A stretch of DNA of 64,000 nucleotides from Fischerella sp. PCC 9431 (GCF_000447295.1 NZ_KE650771.1:4044282-4108281); one strand, 5' to 3'. Positions 9,333-19,656 are shown, counted from the stretch's first letter. Notes: generated from the sequence alone by a model not told the origin. Numbers and translations are program-made.

Positions 9333-9953
9333 TCAATTGGTTAGGTTTGCTGGTATTGTTTCCGGCACAATCCACAGGTAAACGTTTTTGTTATCCAGGC
9401 GCAACACTTGCTGTGGTTTCCATTCACCCATATTAAACCTGTGGGAAACAATGCGAGTTCCTGGTTTAAGTTCTTTTAACAACTTGGGTCGTAGCTTTAA
9501 GTTAATGTCCGGTAGTAAGTAGAGCGTTACTACTGTGGCGTCTGTTAAATTGGTTTGGAATAAGTCTTGCTGTTGAAACTCAACGCGATCGCTCACTCCT
9601 GCTTTTTGAGCATTATTACGGCTTTCTTGCACAAGTCGAGGATTAATTTCTACACCTACAGCACGACGAGCATTATATTTCTGTACCGCAGTAATAGGAA
9701 TTCGCCCATCACCACTACCCAAGTCATAAACTATATCATTGCTGTTGACTTTTGCTAGCTCCAGCATCGCGTTAACCACTCGTTGTGGCGTTGGTACATA
9801 AGGGACATCTGGCTGATTTTTTTGAGGTTTATTGATCGGAGTAGCAGGTTGTGCTTTTGCCTCGAAATTAGCTACTAAAGTGTATCCCGTCATGCTAAAT
9901 ATAGCACTAAATCCGGTTATTAGTAATAACAAAAGTTTTGTATTAATTATCAT
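9333..9953 (-). CDS. Class I SAM-dependent methyltransferase with N-terminal signal
   Basis: 206 residues. Residues 1-35 look like a signal peptide or anchor (IINTK then a hydrophobic stretch, with AKAQP as a possible cleavage region). Residues 75-86 hold the SAM-binding motif I, VYDLGSGDGRIP. The fold continues with GVEINPRLV and VTLYLLPDINLKLRP. An exported SAM-dependent enzyme is unusual, so either it is anchored with the catalytic part in the cytosol or the N-terminus has been misread. The substrate is unknown. Confidence 0.75.
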   Translation of the reverse strand: MIINTKLLLLLITGFSAIFSMTGYTLVANFEAKAQPATPINKPQKNQPDVPYVPTPQRVVNAMLELAKVNSNDIVYDLGSGDGRIPITAVQKYNARRAVGVEINPRLVQESRNNAQKAGVSDRVEFQQQDLFQTNLTDATVVTLYLLPDINLKLRPKLLKELKPGTRIVSHRFNMGEWKPQQVLRLDNKNVYLWIVPETIPANLTN

Positions 9954-10281
9954 AAATATGCCTTAATTTAACTACTGGTAATTGCAAATAAACTATACGT
10001 AAAAATACTTTTTCTAAAAGATTACTAGAGTTAGTTACTCTTAACTAATAAAAATAATTTTTTCTTATTCCTTTTGGCATATATCTATCACTTGCAACCA
10101 AAACTATTGACAGAGATATTATTGTATAAAGTTTGCTAAATCTATAATATCGGTTTTATTAACTAATCAATATTCACAAGTCACACTCTGCTCAAAGAGT
10201 AATTTTTTTGACATTATAATTTGTCAATTTCAAGAGACTCATTAAACCATACTGTAAATAAATTTCACCAAGGGTGTCGAT
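9954..10281. other. Intergenic region, AT-rich
   Basis: About 330 bp of AT-rich DNA between two divergent genes. It presumably holds both promoters. I see no gene and no clear hairpin. Confidence 0.4.
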
Positions 10282-10689
10282 ATGCATCTTCAGGAACAAT
10301 TCGCACAACATCTAGCAGCCGAAAATTTGTTAAACGAGCCTATTCAGCGTGAACTAAAAGTAGAAAATCAAAAAATTGACAATTCAAGCGTTCCTAATGC
10401 AAAAATTGTTATTGCTGGAGGTTCTCTTGGCTTCATAATAATTTGGGCAATTTTTTTGGTATTTTTGTCCAAAATGAGGAGACTTTCACAAGAAAACAAG
10501 TTATTTTTTGCAATCCATACTTCACGTAAAGTTCCCTGTAGAAAATGTCATTATTTTTCACAAAATCATCATCTCAATTGTGCCGTTCAACCCTCAATTG
10601 TTTTAACTGAAGAAGCAAGCAATTGCCCTGACTACTGTCCCAAGCAGGGAAAAGCTAGCCAACAAAAATCATCGGGATTAGATGATTAA
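10282..10689 (+). CDS. Small membrane protein with cysteine-rich tail
   Basis: 135 residues. One transmembrane helix at about 42-63 follows a charged N-terminal segment. The C-terminal part has a CRKCHYF motif, a later NCAVQP and NCPDYCPK, giving five cysteines and neighbouring histidines that could bind zinc or an iron-sulfur cluster. I recognise this as a conserved cyanobacterial hypothetical type (PCRKC.YF...L.CAV.P...T.EA..C.DY) but know no function. Confidence 0.7.
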   Translation: MHLQEQFAQHLAAENLLNEPIQRELKVENQKIDNSSVPNAKIVIAGGSLGFIIIWAIFLVFLSKMRRLSQENKLFFAIHTSRKVPCRKCHYFSQNHHLNCAVQPSIVLTEEASNCPDYCPKQGKASQQKSSGLDD

Positions 10690-10833
10690 GGTAACAACTA
10701 TAGCAATCCGGTTTGATTCGGTGAACTTACTCGTGCAGACCGAGAAATCTTAACAGAAAGTGTGCTGAGTTTTTTGTTCAACTATCAAATATGAACCTTA
10801 TAAATACAACATGTGGACTAGATGAATCAAGAA

Positions 10834-10881
10834 TCCCACAGCTGCGTGAATATCATTATATTGATTCGCGCAGCTGTGGGA
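10834..10881. terminator. Strong hairpin, likely terminator
   Basis: A 13-bp perfect stem TCCCACAGCTGCG / CGCAGCTGTGGGA, extendable by about five pairs, with a short AT loop. It lies 23 bases beyond the stop of the leftward nucleotidyltransferase gene, so it probably ends that transcript. The downstream T-tract is weak. Confidence 0.75.
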
Positions 10882-10903
10882 GTATCAATAATATTTAAAT
10901 CAC

Positions 10904-13432
10904 TTACACCTCAGCTACAACTTGCTCTTGTTCTCTTTCCACAAACGCCTGTACACGGGCGCGGTAATTCCTCAAGTTTTCATCGACCCAATCGCGATCG
11001 TTACTATTTGCATACAAGTGTACTAGTGGCTCACTCGCATCTGGTAACAATAGCACCCAACTGTCATCATATTGCTGACAAATTTTTACTCCATCAATTA
11101 ATTCTAGATTTTGGGCTGGATGGGTTTCAACCAAGTGGCGCATTAATGCGCCTTTTGCAGTCCAAGGACACCGGATAATATGGGATTTGTGAATAACTCG
11201 TGGTAATTCTGAACGTACTGAGGCTAGCGATCGCTCTTGAATCGTGAGCATCTCAATTAATTTGGCAATACAGAACATCGCATCAAAACCCGGATGTAGT
11301 TGGGGGAAAATAAAACCAGTGTCTGCACTACCTCCCAAAACTACATTGGCATTTTTATAACTTGCTTCCATCAAGGCTGTGGGGTTAGCTTTAGTACGAA
11401 TCACCTTACCATCGTGACGACGGGCGATTTGTTCTACTGCACTGGATGTATGCACTGGTACAACTACTGTACCTCTGGGGTTAGAAGTTAACATCATGTC
11501 TACCATCAGTGCAGTTAACATTTCCCCACGAATTGGTATACCCGATTCATCAACTAGAATCAGCTGTTCACCATTCGCCGAAACTTGAATACCAAAATTG
11601 GCTTTTAAAGCTTCCACCACATGACCCAACTGTGTTAACAGTGTTTCCCGGTCAGTAGCAGACATCGCAGTTTTATTTAAACTGGCATTTAATACTACTG
11701 CATCTGCACCAAATTTATCTAACATTTGCGGTAAAACTGCCCCAGATACAGCATAAACGTAGTCTATTACTACTTTCGCTCGACTGTTACGCAGTGTATC
11801 TATGTGTAATAGTTTTTCAAAAGCGGTGCAGTATTCATCAACTACTTGACTAGGATAAGCAACATCACCAATCTCATGAATGAGCGATCGCCGCATATCT
11901 TCTTTAAAGTAAGCCCCTTCGATTTTCTTTTCTTGGGCTTTGGAAATATTAATACCCTTAGCATCCATAAACTCAATCAGGATGTAATCTGGGCGATCAG
12001 GGTGTACGCGCACATGGATACCACCAGCTACTCCCATTGTCGGTATAACTGTACGAGCAATCGGGATAGCAGTGGCGTCTAAGTTTTGAATATCAATACC
12101 AACAGACATCAAACCTGCAATGAGCGATCGCGTTACCATGCGGGAAATATTACGTTGATCACGGGAAACCGTTACCCGCGAACCTGGTTTTAAGGTGGAA
12201 CCATAAGCTGCACCTAATTTCACCGCAAATTCTGGGGTAATGTCGATATTTGCTAATCCTTGTACACCCCGTTGACCAAATAAGTTACGTTGAGCAGTAT
12301 TTCCCCAAATTAAGTTAATATTTAAAATCGCCCCGGAATCAATCTTCTTACTCGGCCAAACTCGCACACCAGGACTAATTTGAGCTTCTTCTCCTACTGT
12401 TGACAGTGAACCAACTACAGCAGCTTCCAAAACGTGGGCGCGACGATCTACACGAGTACCACGAGAAATTACACAAGCCGAAAGTTGTGCTTCTTCACCG
12501 ATAATGGCACCATTCCATACAATCGGGCGCTTGAGATTTGCATCCGAACCTATAGTTACCTTGTCTCCAATGATAGTTCCTGGTTCTATGTGTACTCTGG
12601 CACCTATACGACAATTATCACCGATCACCACAGGGGCTTCAATTTTAGCTGTTGGATCTATGTAAGTATTTTGACCAATCCAAATACCCGGAGATTGTTC
12701 TTCGTATGGAAAGTCAAGATTAACTTTTTGCTCTAATGCATCATACTGAGCTTCCCGATAAGCGTCTAAGTGACCAACGTCACACCAATAACCTTGAGCA
12801 ATGTAACCATACATTGGTTCACCTTTTGCCAACAACAGAGGAAACAAATCTTTGGAAAAGTCTGATTCAGTGTTAGCAGGCAGATATTCCAAAACTTCTG
12901 GTTCTAAAATGTAAGCACCTGTATTAACAGTATCGGAAAAAATTTCACTTGTAGAAGGTTTTTCTAAAAATCGGCAAATCCGATGTTCTTCATCAGTAAT
13001 TACCACCCCAAACTCAATGGGATTAGGAACACGAGTCAAAATCAAAGTAGCTTTTGATTTTTGTTGTTTATGAAATTCAATCGCTGCTGTTAAATCAAAA
13101 TCTGTGATGCTATCACCGCTAATTACTAAAAAAGTTTCATCTAGAAGTTCAGCAATATTTTTCACACATCCAGCAGTACCCAAAGGCTGATCTTCTTCAA
13201 CAGAGTAAGTAATTTGGACACCAAAATCGCTGCCATCTTGAAAATAATCTCGCATAGCATCTGGAAGATAATGCAGTGTGGCAACTATTTCTGTAATGTC
13301 GTGTCGTTTGAGAAGATTAATAATATGTTCCGCAATTGGTCGATTTAAGATCGGCACCATCGGTTTAGGCAGATCACAAGTGAGTGGACGAAGCCGTGTT
13401 CCTGAACCCCCTGCCATTAATACTGCTCTCAT
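10904..13432 (-). CDS. Sugar-phosphate nucleotidyltransferase fused to a degenerate phosphomannomutase domain
   Basis: 842 residues in three parts. Residues 1-235 are a nucleotidyltransferase with [14 protein letters not shown] and the KPMVPI motif. Residues about 245-370 are a left-handed beta-helix of hexapeptide repeats. Residues about 385-830 match the phosphoglucomutase/phosphomannomutase fold. It would make a nucleotide sugar, probably GDP-mannose, for polysaccharide synthesis. The mutase active-site serine loop (usually TASHNP) reads [13 protein letters not shown], and the metal loop (usually DGDADR) reads GGSADTGF, so mutase activity is doubtful. The start at MRAVLMAGG is fixed by AAGGAGGATTT directly upstream; the longer frame adding 13 residues would bury this site. 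Confidence 0.85.
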   Translation of the reverse strand: MRAVLMAGGSGTRLRPLTCDLPKPMVPILNRPIAEHIINLLKRHDITEIVATLHYLPDAMRDYFQDGSDFGVQITYSVEEDQPLGTAGCVKNIAELLDETFLVISGDSITDFDLTAAIEFHKQQKSKATLILTRVPNPIEFGVVITDEEHRICRFLEKPSTSEIFSDTVNTGAYILEPEVLEYLPANTESDFSKDLFPLLLAKGEPMYGYIAQGYWCDVGHLDAYREAQYDALEQKVNLDFPYEEQSPGIWIGQNTYIDPTAKIEAPVVIGDNCRIGARVHIEPGTIIGDKVTIGSDANLKRPIVWNGAIIGEEAQLSACVISRGTRVDRRAHVLEAAVVGSLSTVGEEAQISPGVRVWPSKKIDSGAILNINLIWGNTAQRNLFGQRGVQGLANIDITPEFAVKLGAAYGSTLKPGSRVTVSRDQRNISRMVTRSLIAGLMSVGIDIQNLDATAIPIARTVIPTMGVAGGIHVRVHPDRPDYILIEFMDAKGINISKAQEKKIEGAYFKEDMRRSLIHEIGDVAYPSQVVDEYCTAFEKLLHIDTLRNSRAKVVIDYVYAVSGAVLPQMLDKFGADAVVLNASLNKTAMSATDRETLLTQLGHVVEALKANFGIQVSANGEQLILVDESGIPIRGEMLTALMVDMMLTSNPRGTVVVPVHTSSAVEQIARRHDGKVIRTKANPTALMEASYKNANVVLGGSADTGFIFPQLHPGFDAMFCIAKLIEMLTIQERSLASVRSELPRVIHKSHIIRCPWTAKGALMRHLVETHPAQNLELIDGVKICQQYDDSWVLLLPDASEPLVHLYANSNDRDWVDENLRNYRARVQAFVEREQEQVVAEV

Positions 13433-13437
13433 AAATC
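13433..13437 (-). other. Spacer between start codon and AAGGAGG of the nucleotidyltransferase
   Basis: The minus strand reads AAGGAGGATTT then ATG, a near-perfect ribosome binding site. This decides the start at 13432 over the in-frame start 39 bases upstream. Confidence 0.8.
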
Positions 13438-13580
13438 CTCCTTGGGCTGTTTGCACCACTTGCTGCGTCAAGACAAATCACATAAGTTTTATCTACTTTC
13501 TTTAGTGTCCTACGGATATTAAAATTTGAGGAACTTCCAATAGATGCATATAGCTAGATTTAAGTATATTTACTTGAGAA

Positions 13581-13739
13581 AAGGGAACAGGGATTGAGGA
13601 TCGGGGATCAGGGACTGGGGATTGGGCATGAATCAGTTAACAGTTAACAGTTAACAGTAACCAGTTTAATTTGATAACTGATAACTGATAAGTCCCCCTT
13701 GTCCGTTATCCCTGTTCCTCTTTCCCCCTTCCCTAACTG
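13581..13739. repeat. Mixed G-rich heptamers and AACAGTT repeats
   Basis: GGGATTGAGGATCGGGGATC units are followed by three AACAGTT copies, then GATAACT copies that can pair with them, then C-rich units. It combines two repeat families that occur separately elsewhere in the window. No gene is apparent. Confidence 0.8.
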
Positions 13740-13908
13740 GATACTAAAGGAGAAGCTAATTTACACTGGAGTTATGAAAATTTATTTATCAAAGCGGGTG
13801 CTTAACTACAACGTTTAGTAATGTTTGATTGGTGTAATTGATCAGATTGCGCGATCGCGTAAAAATTCTGAACTCAAATTCTATTTTTTGATTGTGGAGC
13901 AAATTGCA

Positions 13909-14103
13909 ATGAGTGGATTAATTGCTGTTTTATTGATAGTAGGTTATACAGGTTTCGCTTGGAAGTTCTGGAGTGGATATAAGAAGACAAATTTTACTCG
14001 CAGTACAACTAATCGCTTAATGTTGTCTTTATTATGGCCAGTTTTGTATATTACAAATAAGCCCTATCGGCAAAATTTCAATAAGGCGCTCAAGGGCAGA
14101 TAG
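13909..14103 (+). CDS. Small conserved membrane protein
   Basis: 64 residues starting MSGLIAVLLIVGYTGFAWKF, one N-terminal transmembrane helix, then a basic tail ending NKPYRQNFNKALKGR. GGAG lies nine bases upstream of this ATG. The longer open frame from 13825 adds 28 residues without a ribosome site and is less likely. The function is unknown; it looks like a conserved cyanobacterial type. Confidence 0.65.
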   Translation: MSGLIAVLLIVGYTGFAWKFWSGYKKTNFTRSTTNRLMLSLLWPVLYITNKPYRQNFNKALKGR

Positions 14104-14283
14104 ATACTATGTTCATCGCATAAGCAGATTGTCACACAAGCAGTTTGTTTGCTTACCTAATTGCAATGAAACTACTGGTGTGAGTAAAAAAGTTGAAATT
14201 TTATATATTTAGATGAACTTTTATAACAACGTAAATTCATTTTGAGATTTTTGTAGTGAGTGTTAACTAAAACGCCGTAAGTC

Positions 14284-14316
14284 CCCCACTGAATTTGGTA
14301 CTCCGAATCAGTGGCG
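14284..14316. other. Hairpin possibly marking an IS605-type end
   Basis: CCACTGA and TCAGTGG pair perfectly, with a further imperfect inner stem (ATTTGG / CCGAAT). It stands about 100 bp upstream of the truncated tnpB and resembles subterminal hairpins of IS200/IS605 elements. It may be the left end of an internally deleted copy. Confidence 0.4.
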
Positions 14317-14386
14317 GGATTGCTCTGGCGGGCTGCGACGATTGTATCTCCGACCAATGCCGTAAGGCGAGGGAGAAGATATGTGA

Positions 14387-15166
14387 GGAGTAGCCAAAGA
14401 TTTCCGGAATAATGTTACTAGGATCGGGGTTGATTTAGGAATCAAGGATTTTGCAATTACCTATGATGGTGAAAAAACCTCCAAATATCCCAACCCAAGA
14501 CACCTATCTAAATATGAAAAGAAGCTATCCGTAAAGCAGCGTATTGCTGCACGAAAACAGAAGGGTAGCAATCGTCGTAGAAAAGCTAATAAGATTGTGG
14601 CTAGGGTATACGAACAGGTTAGCAATGTCCGTCAAGACTACCTACACAAACTATCTAGAAAGATAGTTGATAATAACCAAGTAGTAGTAGTCGAAAACCT
14701 AAACGTCAAGGGCATGGTACCCTTCGGGAACGCCAAGGGCGAACGTAACCACAAACTAGCAAAGGCAATATCTGATACAGGATGGGGAACCTTTGTAAAC
14801 TTCCTAAGCTACAAGTTAGAACGTAGTGGTGGAAAGTTGGTAGAAATAAATCGATGGTTCCCCAGTTCCAAGCTTTGTTCTAATTGTCATTACCAAATCG
14901 CTGAGTTACCGCTAGATGTAAGGACTTGGATTTGTCCAAGTTGCGGAACTCATCATGATAGAGATGGCAATGCTGCGGTGAATATTAGAACAGAAGGTAT
15001 CAGAATGCTTGCATTGAGCGCAGCCGAAATGCTGTCCTCCTCTGGGACGGGGGAGGCTAACGCCAATGGAGAGGATGTAAGACCAATTCGCGGACGCAAA
15101 TCCAAGATGAGGCAATCTTCTGTGAAGTTGGAAGCCCACACTGTACCGTCAGGTCAGTGTGGGTAG
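14387..15166 (+). pseudogene. tnpB: 5'-truncated tnpB (IS200/IS605 family RNA-guided nuclease)
   Basis: The frame opens after an in-frame TGA at 14384. Recognisable TnpB begins at IGVDLGIKDFA, the first RuvC segment. The RuvC acidic residues are present: D in GVDLG, E in VVVENLN, D in DRDGNAA. The zinc ribbon is also present (CSNC ... CPSC). What is missing is the N-terminal part (roughly half of a typical protein of about 400 residues) that binds the guide RNA and target-adjacent motif. No tnpA is present. The most upstream usable start is GTG at 14597, inside the domain. It is therefore a non-autonomous remnant. Confidence 0.82.
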
Positions 15167-15171
15167 TTCAC
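15060..15171 (+). ncRNA. Probable TnpB omega-RNA 3' region and right end
   Basis: The 3' end of tnpB overlaps a perfect 9-bp hairpin, CCCACACTG / CAGTGTGGG (15135-15143 and 15155-15163), followed by TAGTTCAC. In IS605-type elements this arrangement is the right end and the scaffold of the guide RNA. The sequence just after 15171 would then serve as the guide. The exact 5' limit is not visible. Confidence 0.55.
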
Positions 15172-15194
15172 AGGCACTCACTACAAAAACTTTA

Positions 15195-17114
15195 TTACAA
15201 CTTTGTGCCGCACTCTGGACAGAAATTGTTAGCGGGAAGGTTTTTCGCACCACAATTACTGCAATAAACAGCTTCGACGTCAGCTTTCGGTGCTTGCTTA
15301 GGCAAGCCGACCATCTGGGCGTTGCTCTTACCAGGGGCTACCATTGGGTAACAGTTTTCGTCTCTGGTAACGTGGACATTGATAATCACCGGACCGTCAT
15401 AAGCTAACATTTCGGCGATCGCATCTGTCAATTCTTCCTTGTTTTTAACTATCATGCCTTTGATACCATAGGCTTTTGCCAGTAATTCAATATCTGGCAT
15501 TCCTACTTCCATGTTGGAACAAGAGTAACGTTCACCGTAGAAAGCTTGTTGCCACTGGCGCACCATTCCCTGCCAGCCGTTATTGAGAATGACAGTCTTG
15601 ACATTTATCCCGTATTGTGCTAGCGTACCAAGTTCCTGTAAACACATCTGGAAACTGGCATCACCGCTAATACAGATGACTTCTTGATCAGGGAAAGCAA
15701 CCTTGGCCCCCATCGCTGCTGGTACACCAAAACCCATTGTTCCTAAACCACCGCTAGAAATCCAGCGTCGAGGTCCTGCTTTGAGAAATTGAGCTGCCCA
15801 CATTTGATGTTGACCGACATCTGTGGTGTAGATAGCATGGGGTGCTTGACTCGCGATCTTTACAATTACTTCTTGTGGTGAAATGCTATCGGCATGTTGT
15901 GGTACAACCAAAGGATATTCTTCTTTCCAGCGATTGATTAATCTCAACCACTCTTGGGTTTGGTTGGGTGTACCTTTGATACCCAATTCTTCACACCGGC
16001 GTAAAATGTCTTGCAATACATTTTTGACATCGCCAACTATAGGTACATCGGGAATGCGGTTTTTACCGACTTCTGCGGGGTCGATGTCAATGTGAATTAC
16101 CTTAGCGCGGGAAGCGAATTCATCCAACTTGCCCGTAACACGGTCATCAAATCTTGCACCTACGCAAATTAGTAAATCACAATCGGTAACTGCAAAGTTA
16201 GCATAAGCAGTGCCATGCATCCCCAACATTGCCAAGGATAGAGGATGATGCTCATCAAAAGCACCCAAACCCATCAAAGTTGTGGTGACAGGGATTTGGA
16301 ATAACTCAGCCAGTTCTTGAAGTTCTGCATAAGCATCAGCTGCGATCGCACCTCCACCGACATACAACAAAGGACGGCGACTGTCGCGAATCAGTTGAAT
16401 TGCAGCGTGGATTTGGCGGGGATTTCCTTTGACTGTAGGGCGATATCCAGGTAACTTCACTGAACCTGGTTGCACAGGTAAATAATCAAATTCTTCAAAT
16501 GCTACATCTTTAGGAACATCAATCAAAACTGGTCCTGGTCGTCCTGTAGTGGCAATGTGGAAAGCTTCAGCCACAACCCGTGCCATATCTCTGGGGTCAC
16601 GCACTACGTAAGAGTGCTTCACAATTGGCAGTGTAATACCGTAAATATCAGTTTCCTGAAATGCATCTGTACCAATAAATTTACGTGCCACCTGTCCCGT
16701 AACAATAACCATCGGGATCGAGTCCATATAAGCAGTGGCAATCCCTGTCACCAAGTTAGTCGCCCCTGGTCCTGATGTGCCAAAGCACACCCCTACCTTA
16801 CCAGTGGCGCGGGCATAACCATCAGCTGCATGGGCGGCACCTTGTTCATGTCTAACTAAGATGTGCTTGATGCCTTCACCACTAGCTTCCGCTTTATACA
16901 AATCATCATAAATAGGTAGAATCGCACCACCAGGATAACCAAAAATATATTCGACGCCGTGGCGTTTTAGACTGTCAAGCAGTGCAAAACCACCAGATGC
17001 ACGTCTGGGCGTCACGACTGGCGATGAAGATACACTAGACTGGGCTTGCTTCTCGGTTTGTGAACCAATGATTGGGGAACGCGATTCTCCGATGGAGATA
17101 CTTCGTGAACGCAC
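15195..17114 (-). CDS. ilvB: Acetolactate synthase large subunit with C-terminal zinc ribbon
   Basis: 639 residues. It joins two pyruvates (or pyruvate and 2-ketobutyrate) in branched-chain amino acid synthesis, using thiamine diphosphate. The catalytic-glutamate region is [16 protein letters not shown]. The thiamine-binding motif is [16 protein letters not shown]...NN. The core protein ends near GLPKQAPK; the last 25 or so residues add YCSNCGAKN...FCPECGTKL, a zinc ribbon not part of the usual enzyme. The first 40 residues are low-complexity and serine-rich. The regulatory subunit gene is not in the window. It is transcribed alone. Confidence 0.93.
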   Translation of the reverse strand: MRSRSISIGESRSPIIGSQTEKQAQSSVSSSPVVTPRRASGGFALLDSLKRHGVEYIFGYPGGAILPIYDDLYKAEASGEGIKHILVRHEQGAAHAADGYARATGKVGVCFGTSGPGATNLVTGIATAYMDSIPMVIVTGQVARKFIGTDAFQETDIYGITLPIVKHSYVVRDPRDMARVVAEAFHIATTGRPGPVLIDVPKDVAFEEFDYLPVQPGSVKLPGYRPTVKGNPRQIHAAIQLIRDSRRPLLYVGGGAIAADAYAELQELAELFQIPVTTTLMGLGAFDEHHPLSLAMLGMHGTAYANFAVTDCDLLICVGARFDDRVTGKLDEFASRAKVIHIDIDPAEVGKNRIPDVPIVGDVKNVLQDILRRCEELGIKGTPNQTQEWLRLINRWKEEYPLVVPQHADSISPQEVIVKIASQAPHAIYTTDVGQHQMWAAQFLKAGPRRWISSGGLGTMGFGVPAAMGAKVAFPDQEVICISGDASFQMCLQELGTLAQYGINVKTVILNNGWQGMVRQWQQAFYGERYSCSNMEVGMPDIELLAKAYGIKGMIVKNKEELTDAIAEMLAYDGPVIINVHVTRDENCYPMVAPGKSNAQMVGLPKQAPKADVEAVYCSNCGAKNLPANNFCPECGTKL

Positions 17115-17220
17115 AGTCGAACCTCACCTAATAGCTAAGATAATGCTGAATTTCTGTAGTTAAATTCTCATTTTAATTTAAAACTTTGATCATTTATTGA
17201 GATTATCACCTATCCCTGAC

Positions 17221-17420
17221 ATTGGGCATTGGGGAAAGGGGATTGGGGATCGGGAATTGGGCATGGGGCATTGGGGATTGGGCATGGGGCATTGGGAATT
17301 GGGCATGAGGCATTGATTATTCTCCATCTCTCCCTTCCCCCTTCCCCCTTCTCCCTTCCCCCTGCTCCCTGCTCCCTGCTCCCTCGTCCCCCTTGTCCCT
17401 TATCCCCTTTCCCCGATCCC
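17221..17420. repeat. Compound heptamer repeat block
   Basis: GGGCATT / GGGGATT heptamers, then GAGGCATTGATTATTCTCC, then CTTCCCC and CTGCTCC units, then CCTTGTC. The order matches the blocks at 38.4-38.7 kb and, inverted, 6.9, 20.3 and 36.9 kb. It fills the space between ilvB and the MFS gene. Confidence 0.85.
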
Positions 17421-18683
17421 TCATATCACGTCTTGCAAAACTCGGCGGGTATTGTGCCAAGCCCAAACACCAATAATGGCGACGATCGCACTCATTCCTA
17501 TTAACACGCTTCGCAAGCCTAACGCATCAGTGATAGGGCCAGTAATTGCCAGTGGTGCAGAAAGAGCTATGTTGATGGCATGATTTTGAAATCCAAAAAC
17601 TTTACCAAGCATCGAAGGTGGGGTTTGTTGTTGGATTAAAGTTTGCATTGGTACACCAATCAAAGCTGCACCTATTCCCAAAACAGCACAAAGTCCTAAA
17701 GCCAATGGTAGTTGGTGGATAAAAGTGAAAATCCCTAAAACTACTGCCATCATCAAAAATCCAATCAAGGGTAAGGGCTTGTGATGAAATTTATCACCCC
17801 AATTGCCCAAAATCCCCGCTCCAATTACCATTCCTACGCCTGCTGCTGCCAAGAAAAAGCCAAATTGTTTTTCTTTTAATCCAAATTCTGCTGCTAATTG
17901 AATTGCCAGCACTACTAAAGCTGCAAATACGCAATATAAAGTCACTAGTTGCAGCATGGCATTTAACACCAAACGATTTCTCTTGAGATAGCGCAGACCT
18001 TGTTTAAAGTCTGTCCAAGGATTGATACTTATTTCGTGTTCGTCAATGCTTCTGTTGTCTTTAAAGTTAATGGGCTGCATGATCCCAGCAGAAGACATGT
18101 ACAATATTGCCACCACCAGTTCTTGACCATAATCGGGACCAAGGTAATCTTTTGCCCAACTCAACATCGGTTCCCCGATCGCAAATCCCACAATTAAAGC
18201 ACCCATCATTGTGCTGCTGAACAATGCATTGGCTGCCATCAAATTCTCTCGCTTCACCAATAACGGAATAACCGCCTGTTCTGCTGGTGCAAAAAACTGT
18301 GTCACAGTGGAGATTGCAAAAGTCAGTATTAATAAAATTAAAAATTCCCGTGGTAAAAGCGGTATTAGCAGTGTCAACAAACCGCGTACGACATCTGAAC
18401 CAACCATGATCAGCTTTTTTGGCAGGCGGTCAACAAACACACCTCCAGCAGAACCAAACAAAATTGCTGGGACTGTAAACGCCACCATTAAAGCTGAGTA
18501 CATCGAGTTTTCGGCTATACCCGCAGGAGGCGGATAGTTTTCTAATAAGGCAATCATTAACACAAAGAAAACTTTATCCGCAAGCTGGGAAAATAACTGC
18601 CCAATCCACAGCAGCATAAAACCACGGTTTCTGAGCAGGACGCCAAATCCTTTATTTACAGCAGCAGGTTCAGTTGGAAACAT
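17421..18683 (-). CDS. MFS transporter (MFS_3 / EntS-like)
   Basis: 420 residues, about twelve hydrophobic segments, beginning FGVLLRNRGFMLLWIGQLFSQLADKVF. The typical loop after helix 2 reads GGVFVDRLPKKLIM. The family exports small molecules by proton antiport; the substrate cannot be told. I prefer ATG at 18683 (MFPTEPAAV) to the TTG two codons earlier. Neither has a clear ribosome site. Confidence 0.82.
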   Translation of the reverse strand: MFPTEPAAVNKGFGVLLRNRGFMLLWIGQLFSQLADKVFFVLMIALLENYPPPAGIAENSMYSALMVAFTVPAILFGSAGGVFVDRLPKKLIMVGSDVVRGLLTLLIPLLPREFLILLILTFAISTVTQFFAPAEQAVIPLLVKRENLMAANALFSSTMMGALIVGFAIGEPMLSWAKDYLGPDYGQELVVAILYMSSAGIMQPINFKDNRSIDEHEISINPWTDFKQGLRYLKRNRLVLNAMLQLVTLYCVFAALVVLAIQLAAEFGLKEKQFGFFLAAAGVGMVIGAGILGNWGDKFHHKPLPLIGFLMMAVVLGIFTFIHQLPLALGLCAVLGIGAALIGVPMQTLIQQQTPPSMLGKVFGFQNHAINIALSAPLAITGPITDALGLRSVLIGMSAIVAIIGVWAWHNTRRVLQDVI

Positions 18684-18687
18684 CAGC

Positions 18688-18752
18688 AATTAGGGAATAG
18701 GGAATAGGGGATAAGGGGTAATGAGGATCGGGGATTAGGATTACTAATTGGA
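18688..18752. repeat. G-rich heptamer repeat
   Basis: Degenerate AGGGAAT / GGGGATA units upstream of the MFS gene, of the same dispersed class as elsewhere. Confidence 0.7.
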
Positions 18753-18773
18753 ATTGAGGATTATATTAAGAAC

Positions 18774-19397
18774 CTATCCTAGTCCCCGTTCCCCCATCTC
18801 CCTCTTAGTACTTATACTTTCCGGACTAATTTTTTCATAGCGCACCAAAAGTCTATGCAAAAATTCAGCCGCAGTTAAACTTTGATTGCATGGGAATTCC
18901 CCAAAAGATGAGTCTACCCACCAACCTTGGACAGTCTGGGGCGATCGCCACATTTCTAAATGCTCAACTGCTGGATCTGCATAAAAATTATTTTCGCCGC
19001 CACCCAGTAGTTTAGAACTCCAGTGAGTGAAGTAATCATGGCTCATCCTATGGATAGGAAAGTTTCCCCATAATGGTACTCCCCATCCGTCTATAGCAAT
19101 AAAAGCTTTTATTTTACCTCCTAGTAGTTGCCATGCAGATGCGGCTGCGATCGCTCCAACTACGCCAGCACTGAAACAAATAAATATAACTGGCGATTCT
19201 AGCCTATCTCCTAAGTACTGGTGTAAAAACTGTAAAATATGAAATGCTGATAATGATGAAAAAACTTCTGCTGGGTATACTAGTATATTTACTGAATCTG
19301 GAGACTGCAAGCTGTGAACCACTGAGTCTCTCCAAGCCATAATAAAGTTCTCTGTTAATTCTTGTGTATGTATACCTGGGCAAATAATTATACTCAT
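18774..19397 (-). CDS. Putative alpha/beta-hydrolase-fold protein
   Basis: 207 residues. It starts MSIIICPGIHTQELT and has a nucleophile-elbow-like CFSAGVVGAIAAAS at about residues 75-88 (FSAG in place of GxSxG), followed by AFIAIDGWGVPLWG. This suggests an alpha/beta-hydrolase relative without proof of catalysis. A conserved cyanobacterial hypothetical. The last dozen residues (STKREMGERGLG) run into G-rich repeat DNA and may be a recent extension. Confidence 0.6.
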   Translation of the reverse strand: MSIIICPGIHTQELTENFIMAWRDSVVHSLQSPDSVNILVYPAEVFSSLSAFHILQFLHQYLGDRLESPVIFICFSAGVVGAIAAASAWQLLGGKIKAFIAIDGWGVPLWGNFPIHRMSHDYFTHWSSKLLGGGENNFYADPAVEHLEMWRSPQTVQGWWVDSSFGEFPCNQSLTAAEFLHRLLVRYEKISPESISTKREMGERGLG

Positions 19398-19656
19398 TAG
19401 TATTTTTTGACAGTTTTTCTAGTCATACTAATGATATAATTTTTATATCTAAGTGTTGCAAATATAACATTAAATTCTCTGATTGGTAATTCAGTCTCAC
19501 TAAAGGATATTGAAATTAATTAACAACCACAAAACACTGAATTAGCATCGTATAAAATAAAACATCAAATTAATTAAAAAAAGTAAAGGCTAATTACCAA
19601 TAGCAATTCGCTATTAGCAATTAGCCAGAAGCACCAGGAACGTTTAAACGAGGTAA
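19398..19656. other. Intergenic region
   Basis: About 260 bp, AT-rich, with a short stretch rich in AATTAGCAATAGCG-like units near 19600-19650 (CAATAGCAATTCGCTATTAGC can form a small hairpin). No gene seen. Confidence 0.4.

Noticed and set aside
10822-11178. Plus-strand 118-codon ORF
   Set aside because: Runs through a terminator hairpin and antisense to the well-supported nucleotidyltransferase gene.
14172-14357. Minus-strand 61-codon ORF before tnpB
   Set aside because: Spans the presumed IS-end hairpin, no ribosome site, no recognisable domain.
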